A stretch of DNA of 40,671 nucleotides, taken from contig CANJQN010000037.1 in the NCBI GenBank assembly GCA_947476465.1, forward strand, positions 1-40,671, written 5' to 3'. This stretch comes from Comamonadaceae bacterium (GTDB lineage Bacteria > Pseudomonadota > Gammaproteobacteria > Burkholderiales > Burkholderiaceae_C). Within the stretch, counting starts at the first letter, position 1, and each line of letters starts with the position of its first letter. Positions 10,173 to 17,077 of the stretch are shown piece after piece. A program made the position numbers and the translations under genes. A model generated the notes under the pieces. It was not told the origin of the DNA and did not search any database. It saw only the letters and a program-made list of their open reading frames with translations.

Positions 10173-11411
10173 ATGTTGACCTGGGACGACGACGTCAAGC
10201 CCGCATCGCCAAAAACACTGCCCGTCAGCGCATTCAACGGGTTGCCCGTCAGCCGCGAGGCCGGTGTTCCCTTCGGTTCTTTTCAGCCCCACTCGCAACC
10301 CCAATTGCAGCTGCAGCCGATTCAAGTCACCACCGCCGCGCGACAGCCGGCCCCCGCCTTCACCCCATCCGCATCGGCGCAGCCGCCGACCGCGCGCCGC
10401 GTCAACGCCGCAGACAAGCGCATCATCAACGGCCAGACCGACGTCAACCAGCTGGTGCCCTTCAAGTACAAGTGGGCCTGGGAGAAGTACCTGGCCAGCT
10501 GCGCCAACCACTGGATGCCGCAGGAAGTGAACATGACGCGCGACATCGCCACCTGGAAAGACCCCAATGGTCTTTCCGAGGACGAGCGCCGCATCATCAA
10601 GCGCAACCTCGGGTTCTTCGTCACCGCCGATTCGCTGGCAGCCAACAACATCGTGCTGGGCACGTACCGGCACATCACGGCGCCCGAGTGCCGCCAGTTC
10701 CTGCTGCGCCAGGCCTTCGAAGAGGCCATTCACACCCACGCCTACCAGTACATCGTGGAGTCACTGGGCCTGGACGAGTCAGAGATCTTCAACGCCTACA
10801 ACGAAGTCCAGTCCATTCGCGACAAGGACCAGTTCCTGATCCCCTTCATCGAGGCGATCATGGACCCCAACTTCCGCACCGGCACGCCCGAGACCGACCA
10901 GACCCTCCTCAAGAGCCTGATCGTCTTCGCCTGCCTTATGGAAGGCCTGTTCTTCTACGTCGGCTTCACGCAGATCCTCGCGCTGGGCCGCCAGAACAAG
11001 ATGACCGGCGCGGCCGAGCAGTACCAGTACATCCTGCGCGACGAATCGATGCACTGCAACTTCGGCATCGACCTGATCAACCAGCTCAAGCTCGAGAACC
11101 CCCACCTGTGGACTTCCGAATTCAAGGCCGAGATCAAGGCCCTGTTCCACAAGGCCGTCGAACTCGAATACCGATATGCCGAGGACACCATGCCGCGTGG
11201 CGTGCTGGGCCTCAATGCCTCCATGTTCAAGGGCTACCTGCGCTACATCGCCAACCGGCGTGCCACGCAGATCGGCCTGGAGGCGCTCTTCCCGAACGAG
11301 GAAAACCCGTTCCCCTGGATGAGCGAAATGATCGACCTGAAGAAAGAGCGCAATTTCTTCGAAACCCGCGTGATCGAATACCAGTCGGGTGGCGCACTTT
11401 CATGGGATTGA
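10173..11411 (+). CDS. nrdB: Ribonucleoside-diphosphate reductase class Ia, beta subunit
   Basis: The small subunit carries the diiron-tyrosyl radical used by NrdA. Iron and radical residues fit the class Ia pattern: Glu184, His187 and the radical Tyr191 in EAIHTHAYQY, then Glu291 and His294 in RDESMHCNFG. The 412-residue protein is longer than E. coli NrdB (376) because of a roughly 70-residue N-terminal extension rich in Pro, Gln and Ala (for example PHSQPQLQLQPIQ) before the conserved core starts near residue 78. The ATG at 10173 has only a weak ribosome site. It lies 139 bases after nrdA, separated by two inverted repeats, so the two genes may be differentially expressed. Confidence 0.97.
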   Translation: MLTWDDDVKPASPKTLPVSAFNGLPVSREAGVPFGSFQPHSQPQLQLQPIQVTTAARQPAPAFTPSASAQPPTARRVNAADKRIINGQTDVNQLVPFKYKWAWEKYLASCANHWMPQEVNMTRDIATWKDPNGLSEDERRIIKRNLGFFVTADSLAANNIVLGTYRHITAPECRQFLLRQAFEEAIHTHAYQYIVESLGLDESEIFNAYNEVQSIRDKDQFLIPFIEAIMDPNFRTGTPETDQTLLKSLIVFACLMEGLFFYVGFTQILALGRQNKMTGAAEQYQYILRDESMHCNFGIDLINQLKLENPHLWTSEFKAEIKALFHKAVELEYRYAEDTMPRGVLGLNASMFKGYLRYIANRRATQIGLEALFPNEENPFPWMSEMIDLKKERNFFETRVIEYQSGGALSWD

Positions 11412-11498
11412 GGCAACTGCGATAGTGGTAGTGAGATGAGATTCGCCCCGTGGCGCCAAGCCGGCCAAAGAGTCGGCTGACGCTACGTGGCCATGGTG

Positions 11499-11566
11499 TT
11501 CATGCGGCTGGGCCTCGGCCCAACCGCATGAATCGCTCGGCGCCTCCAACAGGCGCGGAGTGATTC
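11499..11566. promoter_or_regulatory. Paired long hairpins between nrdB and the histone-like gene
   Basis: Hairpin 1 (11499-11532) has arms TTCATGCGGCTGGGCC and GGCCCAACCGCATGAA, 16 positions with one mismatch. Hairpin 2 (11530-11566) has GAATCGCTC-G-GCGCCT pairing with AGGCGC-G-GAGTGATTC around a CCAAC loop, with one G-G mismatch and one G-U. The two share bases 11530-11532, so their closing pairs compete. No U-tract follows either. They could end the nrdB message with Rho help, or act as leader structure for the histone-like gene 39 bases further on. Confidence 0.6.
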
Positions 11567-11604
11567 TTCCGTTGATGTTGATCAACTTGAACAGGAGAGA
11601 CGAA

Positions 11605-12165
11605 ATGGCAACTGCAAAGAAACCGGCCGCCAAGAAGGCCGTTGCGAAGAAGGCTGCACCGGCCAAGAAGCCGGCCGCCAAAAAGGTAGCGGCCAAGAAG
11701 CCGGCCGCCAAGAAGGCTCCGGCCAAGAAGGTCGCTGCCAAGAAGGTAGCCGCCAAGAAGCCGGCAGCGAAGAAGGTAGCCGCCAAGAAGCCGGCCGCCA
11801 AGAAGGTCGCAGCGAAGAAGGTAGCCGCCAAGAAGCCGGCCGCCAAGAAGGTCGCAGCGAAGAAGGCTCCGGCCAAGAAGGTAGCGGCCAAGAAGGTAGC
11901 GGCCAAGAAGCCGGCCGCCAAGAAGGCAGCAGCGAAAAAGGCTGCACCGGCCAAGAAGGCAGCAGCGAAGAAAACCGCTGCCAAAAAGCCGGCCGCCAAG
12001 AAGCCGGCTGCGAAAAAGGCCGCCAAGAAGCCGGCTGCCAAGAAAGCCGCGAAAGCGCCTGCTGCCGCGCCTGCTGCTGCTGCGCCTGCTGCCGCTGCTC
12101 CCGCAGCCCAGACGACGCTCAACCCGCAGGCTGCCTGGCCCTTCCCCACGGCCAGCAAGCCGTAA
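11605..12165 (+). CDS. Histone H1-like lysine/alanine-repeat DNA-binding protein
   Basis: A 186-residue, extremely basic protein made almost entirely of KKxAAKKPAAKK-type repeats (residues about 5-150), followed by an Ala/Pro stretch and a short non-repeated tail ending PFPTASKP. Such proteins resemble the C-terminal tail of eukaryotic histone H1 and the H1-like proteins of Bordetella (BpH1) and other Burkholderiales; they bind DNA without sequence specificity and condense the nucleoid. The start is ATG 11605, 6 bases after a strong AGGAGA ribosome site (start of the upstream frame at 11560 has none). The repeat number probably varies between strains. A clear terminator follows at 12222-12247. 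Confidence 0.9.
   Translation: MATAKKPAAKKAVAKKAAPAKKPAAKKVAAKKPAAKKAPAKKVAAKKVAAKKPAAKKVAAKKPAAKKVAAKKVAAKKPAAKKVAAKKAPAKKVAAKKVAAKKPAAKKAAAKKAAPAKKAAAKKTAAKKPAAKKPAAKKAAKKPAAKKAAKAPAAAPAAAAPAAAAPAAQTTLNPQAAWPFPTASKP
11620..12055 (+). repeat. Tandem codon-level repeats inside the histone-like gene
   Basis: The DNA consists of imperfect 12-15-base units such as GCCAAGAAGCCGGCC and GCCAAGAAGGTAGCG, repeated about 30 times in the same reading frame. Identical longer blocks recur, which marks slippage or unequal recombination as a likely source of length change. Confidence 0.85.
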
Positions 12166-12221
12166 CACGACCCCGGGAAGACGCTGCGCGTTTTTCCGGT
12201 GGTTTTGTTCCAGTCGGATTC

Positions 12222-12247
12222 AAAGCCGCGGTTTACCGCGGCTTTTT
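12222..12247 (+). terminator. Rho-independent terminator of the histone-like gene
   Basis: AAAGCCGCGG-TTTA-CCGCGGCTTTTT: a 10-bp stem with a TTTA loop and a run of T. It sits 57 bases after the stop and between convergent genes, so the A-rich left arm may also serve the minus-strand lipoprotein gene. Confidence 0.9.
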
Positions 12248-12266
12248 CACGTGGCGTGCCGGGTGC

Positions 12267-12923
12267 CTATGGCGCGGCAAGTTGCATGCGTCGGCGCAAC
12301 TGCGCCGCGCGGGGCACATCCCCAGCCAACTCCGCCGCCCGTGCCTGCGCCCCCAGCCAGGCCAGCAGCGGCCGCCCCCAACCCTGCGCGGACGCGGTGT
12401 CCACCGCCACCTCCAGTGTGCCGGGGCTGGCCTGACCCGCGCGCAGTTGCACACCCGCCGCCACCAGCCGTGACAAGGGATCTTCGATGGCGCGCAGTGC
12501 GGCCGCATCGATCGGCCCGCCGGCTGCGGTGCGATGCGCCTGCGGCAGCAGTTGCCGGGCCGCCGGCGTCAGCGGCGCCGCCTCCAGGTAGGCCGCATAG
12601 GCACGCGCCGTCTCGTCGGCGTCGGCTCGCAGCGGCTCAAAGCCGGTGCAGGGCTGGAAGTCAAGCCCTGCCGCTTGCAGCGCACAACGCATGAGCTCGG
12701 CACGCGCCACCATCGCCGCCTCGCCGGTCGCGGCCAGCGAGCGGCGTGCCAGCGCGAATTCGGCGTCGGCCGCGCGGGTGGCGCCGGTCAGCCAGGCCCG
12801 CTCGTAACGCTCCAGTGCATCGCGCGCGCTGAACTGCCACTCGGGCGGCTGCGGCTTGTTGGCGCAGGCCGAAACCAGCAGCGCCAGCGCCACGCACCAG
12901 ACACTTCGCAGAGCGTTGTTCAT
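12267..12923 (-). CDS. MCE-system auxiliary lipoprotein (PqiC/Mla-associated type)
   Basis: A 218-residue predicted lipoprotein. The N-terminus has a signal peptide with lipobox LVSAC, giving Cys20 as the lipidated residue. The remainder is helical, rich in Ala, Arg and Leu, with no enzyme motif. Its ATG at 12923 overlaps the stop of the MlaD-like gene (ATGA), so it is translationally coupled to it. Position and export signal suggest an outer membrane-anchored partner of the permease/MCE system. The sequence itself is not a clear match to PqiC (ABC_trans_aux), so the family name is inferred from context. Confidence 0.7.
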   Translation of the reverse strand: MNNALRSVWCVALALLVSACANKPQPPEWQFSARDALERYERAWLTGATRAADAEFALARRSLAATGEAAMVARAELMRCALQAAGLDFQPCTGFEPLRADADETARAYAAYLEAAPLTPAARQLLPQAHRTAAGGPIDAAALRAIEDPLSRLVAAGVQLRAGQASPGTLEVAVDTASAQGWGRPLLAWLGAQARAAELAGDVPRAAQLRRRMQLAAP

Positions 12924-14032
12924 GGCAGCTTGATCTCCGGCTCGCGCCCGAAAGGCCAACGCCGGTTGATGTCGCCGATCAGCGCGTCGATGCGCCGCAG
13001 GTTGGCCTCGACCTCGGCGCGCAAGGGGCCGAGGTCGACAGTGGCGCCCTTGACGTCGGAGGTGATGCCCTTGGCCTCGGAGGTAATGCCCTTGACGTCG
13101 GAGGCGATGCCCTTGGCCTCGGAGGTAATACCCTTGACGTCGGAGGCGATGCCCTGCGCCTGCGCCAGCACCGCGTCGACCTTGCGCAGGCTGGCGCGGG
13201 CGTCGCTGAGCAGGCCGTTGAGCTGCACGACGGACGCCCGCACTTCGGGCATGACGCCGTCGGGCCCGAACACCTGGGTGTCGGCACGGCCGGCGATCTG
13301 GTCGACGCGGGCGGTGAGTTGATCGAGGCGCGCCAGCAGCATGTTCGCACGATCGATGGTGCCCACGATCCGGCGTGCGTCCTGCTCGTTGCCAAACAGG
13401 ACGCCGAGCGCACCCTGCGGCCCCTTCAGTCGCTCGGTGGCGGCCTGCACATTCGCGAGGCTGGCTTGCAACGCGGCGTCGCTGGCGGTGATCGCCTGCA
13501 GGTTCTCCAGCGTCTGGCGCGCCGCGGCCATCAGCTGCGGGATCTCGGCCGTCGCGTCGCCGCGCAGCACCGGCCGCTCGGCGCCATCGGGCAGCGGCGG
13601 ATCGGTGAGCACGCCGCTGTAGGCACGAATCGCCGAGCCACCCACCAGCCCGCGCACCAGGGTGAACACGCTGCCGGTACGCAGCCAGCGCGCGTCCTTG
13701 CGGGCGACGTCGATCACGATTCGCACTTGCCCGGTGGGGCCCAACTCCACCCGTCGCACACGGCCGATCGGAAAGCCCGAGAAGCTCATGTCCATGCCCA
13801 CGACCACCCCCTCGGAGTCGTCGGTGGTCAGCACCAGGGTCTGGGTCGGCTCGAACACGCCGCGGGCGTACAGCAGGTACAGCGTGGCGCCGACGATCAG
13901 GGCCGCCGTGAACAGCAGCAGCAAGCGCGCCTTGAGCGCCAGGTTGCGCACCGGCGGCGCCTGCGGCTCGGCGATCAGCGGCGAGGAGTCGCCGGCAGGG
14001 GTGCCGTCGGGGGGTGTAGGGGAAGTGGCCAT
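12920..14032 (-). CDS. MlaD/MCE-domain lipid transport protein
   Basis: MCE proteins form periplasmic rings that carry phospholipids between the inner and outer membranes. This 370-residue protein has a proline-rich cytoplasmic start, one transmembrane segment (about 37-57) and an MCE domain (about 65-145; VVVGMDMSFSGFPIGRVRRVEL). A long helical region follows (about 165-360), containing five heptad units of the type GIASDVK-GITSEAK. I chose ATG 14032; a TTG at 14038 in the same frame is an alternative. It begins 7 bases beyond the permease stop and overlaps the lipoprotein gene by 4 bases. The C-terminal helical tail probably forms the tunnel or tether in the periplasm. Confidence 0.88.
   Translation of the reverse strand: MATSPTPPDGTPAGDSSPLIAEPQAPPVRNLALKARLLLLFTAALIVGATLYLLYARGVFEPTQTLVLTTDDSEGVVVGMDMSFSGFPIGRVRRVELGPTGQVRIVIDVARKDARWLRTGSVFTLVRGLVGGSAIRAYSGVLTDPPLPDGAERPVLRGDATAEIPQLMAAARQTLENLQAITASDAALQASLANVQAATERLKGPQGALGVLFGNEQDARRIVGTIDRANMLLARLDQLTARVDQIAGRADTQVFGPDGVMPEVRASVVQLNGLLSDARASLRKVDAVLAQAQGIASDVKGITSEAKGIASDVKGITSEAKGITSDVKGATVDLGPLRAEVEANLRRIDALIGDINRRWPFGREPEIKLP
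13047..13151 (-). repeat. Five 21-base in-frame repeats in the MCE gene
   Basis: Units at 13047-13067, 13068-13088, 13089-13109, 13110-13130 and 13131-13151 alternate between two types that differ at a few bases, so the true period is 42 bases. They encode alternating GI(A/T)SDVK and GITSEAK heptads in the helical tail. Confidence 0.9.
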
Positions 14033-14038
14033 CGCCAA

Positions 14039-14842
14039 TCAGTAATAGTTGCCTACGAGGGAAAGCGCTTCCAGCAGCAGCAACACCGCGAACATGCGCA
14101 CCAGCCCCTGCAGCGCCGCGCTCTCGCGCGAGCCGCTGGCGCGCTGATCGATCAGCGCCGAAGCCATGGGGATGACCGACACGGCCAGGCTGAACGCGAT
14201 GGTCTTGATCAGGAAGATCAGGGACACCGTGCCGTTGAACACATGGCCGAAGGTGCGGGTGAAGGCCGGCACACCCGCCCCCGTGAGGCCGTAGACCGCA
14301 AGGTAGGCGATGATGATGGCGACCACGCTGCTCAGGGCGGCCAGGGTGATGGTGGCAAACACGCCGGCCAGCATGCGCGGCAGGGCCTGGCCGGCCATCG
14401 GGTCCTGCCCCTGCGCGCGCAAGGGCTCGAAGGCGCCGCTGCGCCGCATCTGGGCCAGGGCGGCGCCGTTGGGGATGGTGCAGCGCAAGGCCACGAACAG
14501 GGCAGCGATCAGGGGAATCAGCTCGAGCACCAGCACCCTCACCACCATCTCGAGGGCGAACCGGGACAGGCCGTAGCTTTGCGCCGTGACCATCACGATG
14601 CGGGTGATGATCAGCGTGAGCAGCGCGCACAGGCCGGTGAATCCGGGCAGGATGGGCGCCGTATCGGTGTAGATGTGGTGGGCCAAGGTCTGCCGCGTGC
14701 GTTCCTGCCAGCTCGAGGGCGACAGGGCCAGCACCAGCAGCAGCGCGCCGAACCAGACTGTGCGGCCCCAGCCGGTGATCCACTGCACAGGCACGCGGCC
14801 AGCGCCTTGCGTCCGCCTGGCCTGGGGTTGTACGCTCGCCAT
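14039..14842 (-). CDS. MlaE-type ABC permease of the MCE system
   Basis: A 267-residue integral membrane protein of the MlaE permease family, which moves phospholipids with an MlaF-type ATPase and an MCE ring. It shows the N-terminal amphipathic region and about five hydrophobic segments, with the typical loop around residues 115-145 and the C-terminal NGTVSLIFLIKTIAFSLAVS part. I chose ATG 14842; a TATCAT hexamer on the minus strand (14855-14850) sits 7 bases before it, and the open frame upstream overlaps a terminator. The next gene follows after 7 bases. No ATPase gene is present beside it, which is unusual since permease and ATPase normally sit together. Confidence 0.88.
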   Translation of the reverse strand: MASVQPQARRTQGAGRVPVQWITGWGRTVWFGALLLVLALSPSSWQERTRQTLAHHIYTDTAPILPGFTGLCALLTLIITRIVMVTAQSYGLSRFALEMVVRVLVLELIPLIAALFVALRCTIPNGAALAQMRRSGAFEPLRAQGQDPMAGQALPRMLAGVFATITLAALSSVVAIIIAYLAVYGLTGAGVPAFTRTFGHVFNGTVSLIFLIKTIAFSLAVSVIPMASALIDQRASGSRESAALQGLVRMFAVLLLLEALSLVGNYY

Positions 14843-14868
14843 GCGCACGATGATAGCCGCGGCATCCC

Positions 14869-14904
14869 CAAAAAAACAAAACGCCGCGATGCGGACATCG
14901 CGGC
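14869..14904 (-). terminator. Rho-independent terminator on the minus strand
   Basis: GCCGCGAT-loop-ATCGCGGC (14883-14904), read on the minus strand, is followed by GTTTTGTTTTTTT (14882-14870). It lies 52 bases after the stop of the 86-residue hypothetical gene and separates it from the MCE operon, which must therefore have its own promoter. Confidence 0.88.
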
Positions 14905-14956
14905 GCCGTCTTGGTCGCCGAAGCGCCGCAGGTACACCGCGGCGCAAGGCCCGCCC

Positions 14957-15217
14957 TCAGTTCATCACAGGCCTGTAGGTGCGTGAGTGGGTTGCCGGCT
15001 TGTCCTGCTCGGGCGCAAGGTAGACCGTGGTGCGGTCGATCTTGGAATCGTAGGCGGCGAGTTCGGCGCTGGCGCTGTGGATGACCGAACGGTCCAGCGG
15101 ATGGCATTTACGCTGACTGAGGTTGCTCAACTGCTCTGACTTCTCGACCGCCTGGCGCACCATGGCGGGATCAGTCATGAGAGCGAACGGATTGTTGGCG
15201 ATCGATACTTGTTCCAT
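14957..15217 (-). CDS. Small hypothetical protein
   Basis: An 86-residue protein with no function I recognise. It has no signal peptide or membrane segment. It is mildly polar, with a segment RKCHPLDRSVIHSASAELAAYD in the middle that is the most structured-looking part; one Cys. The gene looks real: ATG 15217 has a strong AGGAG ribosome site 8 bases upstream, and a proper Rho-independent terminator follows. It is transcribed alone, facing away from amn. Its promoter region carries three copies of an AACGT-type motif, so it may be specifically regulated. I believe similar short proteins occur in related genera, but that is memory and not a search result. Confidence 0.7.
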   Translation of the reverse strand: MEQVSIANNPFALMTDPAMVRQAVEKSEQLSNLSQRKCHPLDRSVIHSASAELAAYDSKIDRTTVYLAPEQDKPATHSRTYRPVMN

Positions 15218-15231
15218 TCCCTGCTACTCCT

Positions 15232-15316
15232 TGACGTTATGAATTGCTTGCGCGATTGGACGAAGCCAATGTCGCTGAGCCGGCCAAGTTGTAACGTCAG
15301 GTGGATTCGTAACGTT
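15232..15316. promoter_or_regulatory. Repeated AACGT motif between amn and the small hypothetical gene
   Basis: TGACGTTA (15232-15239) and its inverse TAACGTCA (15292-15299) lie 60 bases apart, and TAACGTT follows at 15310-15316. On the minus strand a possible promoter TTCGTC-17-CATAAC overlaps the first copy, so a protein bound there could control the small gene. Function is inferred only. Confidence 0.35.
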
Positions 15317-15382
15317 CTGTAGGACTTACGCCCCAGCAACGCCCCGGCGCCGCGGGCCAGCCGCATTGGCACAATAGGCCGC

Positions 15383-16873
15383 ATGCCTGTCATGCCCGCG
15401 TTCATCGCACCCACCCGCTACAGCGACCCCGCCAGCGCACTGGAACAGGTGCGCACCATCTACTCACAGCAGATCGCCCACCTGCGTGAGGCTGTTCACC
15501 GCTTCACCGCGGGCCAGGCCCTGGCGGGTCGGGTGCGCGGCTGCTATCCCTATGTGCGGGTGCACGTCGAAAGCGGCGTGCCGCACAACGTGCTGGAGAA
15601 CATCGGGCTGTCGTACGGTTTTGTCGCCGGTGCGGGCCGCTACGAGACCACGCTCACCCGCCCCGACCTGTATGCGAGCTACTACCTGGAGCAGTTCCGC
15701 CTGCTGCGTCAGAACCATGGTGCGGAGCTGGAGGTGGGCACCAGCACGCAACCGATCCCGGTGCACTTTTCATTTGCCGAGAACGACCACATCGAGGGCA
15801 CCATGCCGCCCGACAGGCGCACGCTGATGCGCGAGCTGTTCGATCTGCCCGACCTGCGGGCGATGGACGACGGCATCGCCAACGGCACCTGGGAGCCCGG
15901 CCCTGGCGAGCCGCAGCCGCTGTCGCTGTTCACCGCGGCGCGGGTCGACTACTCACTGCACCGGCTGCGCCACTACACCGGCACGGCGCCCGAGTGGTTC
16001 CAGAACTACGTCCTGTTCACGAACTACCAGTTCTACATCGACGAATTCGTGCGCCTGGGTCATGAAGCCATGTCCGATCCTGATAGCGAGTACATCGCCT
16101 TTGTCGAGCCCGGCAATGTGGTCACGCACCGTGTGGGCCTCGCGCCGCAGGGCGGCGGACAGGGCCTGGCACCCGAGCGCCTGCCGCAGATGCCAGGCTA
16201 TCACCTGATCCGCCCCGGGCACGGCGGCATCACCATGGTCAATATCGGTGTCGGCCCGGCCAACGCCAAGACCATCACCGACCACATCGCGGTGCTGCGC
16301 CCACATTGCTGGATCATGCTGGGCCACTGTGCGGGCCTGCGCAACAGCCAGCAGCTGGGCGACTACGTACTGGCCCATGCCTATGTGCGCGAAGACCACG
16401 TGCTCGACGAAGACCTGCCGCTGTGGGTGCCCATCCCGGCGCTGGCCGAGATCCAGGTGGCGCTGGAAAAAGCGGTCGCCGACGTGTCCGAGCGCCAGGG
16501 CGTGGACCTCAAGCGCATCATGCGCACCGGCACCGTGGCCAGCACCGACAACCGCAACTGGGAGCTGCTGGGCGGCAACAAGGCGCAGCGCCGCTTCAGC
16601 CAGACCCGGGCGGTAGCGCTCGATATGGAAAGCGCGACCATCGCGGCCAACGGGTTTCGGTTCCGCGTGCCCTATGGCACCTTGCTGTGCGTGAGCGACA
16701 AGCCTTTGCACGGCGAAATCAAGCTGCCGGGCATGGCCAACCGGTTCTATCGGGAACGGGTGGACCAGCACCTTCGCATCGGCATGCGGGCGATCGAGAT
16801 CTTGCGGGCGGGGGGCAGCCAGCGGCTGCATAGCCGCAAGCTCAGGAGCTTTGACGAGGTGGCGTTTCAGTAG
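15383..16873 (+). CDS. amn: AMP nucleosidase
   Basis: AMP nucleosidase hydrolyses AMP to adenine and ribose 5-phosphate, adjusting the adenylate pool. The 496-residue protein matches the long Gram-negative form (about 484 in E. coli): an N-terminal regulatory domain (1-175), then a nucleoside-phosphorylase-like catalytic domain with HLIRPGHGGITMVNIGVGPANAKT and later the ALDMESATIAANGFRFRVPYG-type substrate region (about 410-440). ATG 15383 is 7 bases after CACAAT (15370-15375); a second ATG at 15392 is possible. It stands alone, convergent with the TctC operon. Confidence 0.96.
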   Translation: MPVMPAFIAPTRYSDPASALEQVRTIYSQQIAHLREAVHRFTAGQALAGRVRGCYPYVRVHVESGVPHNVLENIGLSYGFVAGAGRYETTLTRPDLYASYYLEQFRLLRQNHGAELEVGTSTQPIPVHFSFAENDHIEGTMPPDRRTLMRELFDLPDLRAMDDGIANGTWEPGPGEPQPLSLFTAARVDYSLHRLRHYTGTAPEWFQNYVLFTNYQFYIDEFVRLGHEAMSDPDSEYIAFVEPGNVVTHRVGLAPQGGGQGLAPERLPQMPGYHLIRPGHGGITMVNIGVGPANAKTITDHIAVLRPHCWIMLGHCAGLRNSQQLGDYVLAHAYVREDHVLDEDLPLWVPIPALAEIQVALEKAVADVSERQGVDLKRIMRTGTVASTDNRNWELLGGNKAQRRFSQTRAVALDMESATIAANGFRFRVPYGTLLCVSDKPLHGEIKLPGMANRFYRERVDQHLRIGMRAIEILRAGGSQRLHSRKLRSFDEVAFQ

Positions 16874-17053
16874 GCGCGGCGTTCACGGCGTGGACAGCTC
16901 TCGGCTCGCGGAGCAGGCCACGCGGCACACGAATATGACTTAGGGTCACATGCTAAACGCCGAAGTTGTCAAGGTACGAATTGCCCGCGCGCCAGCGTGC
17001 CAGAAATGCCGGATGCGCGAATGATCCCCGCGCTGGGGGAGATCCGAAGCGAC

Positions 17054-17075
17054 GCCGCGCCGGGCGCGGCGCGGC
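17054..17075 (-). terminator. GC-rich hairpin after the TctC operon
   Basis: GCCGCGCC-gggcgc-GGCGCGGC forms an 8-bp stem directly beyond the stop of the TctC-type gene on the minus strand. There is no T-run, so it is only a candidate terminator or 3' stabiliser. The remaining 16874-17053 gap after amn shows no gene. Confidence 0.35.
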
Positions 17076-17077
17076 TC

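Noticed and set aside
13319..14986. A 555-codon plus-strand open frame opposite the MCE genes
   Set aside because: His/Arg/Gln-rich translation of the complementary strand of MlaD/MlaE; no start or homology supports it.
12267..15107. A very long minus-strand open frame (946 codons) covering the MCE operon
   Set aside because: Only its last 218 codons from ATG 12923 look like a protein, and the rest is the anti-frame of MlaD and MlaE genes with Arg/Gly/His bias, typical of high-GC shadow frames.
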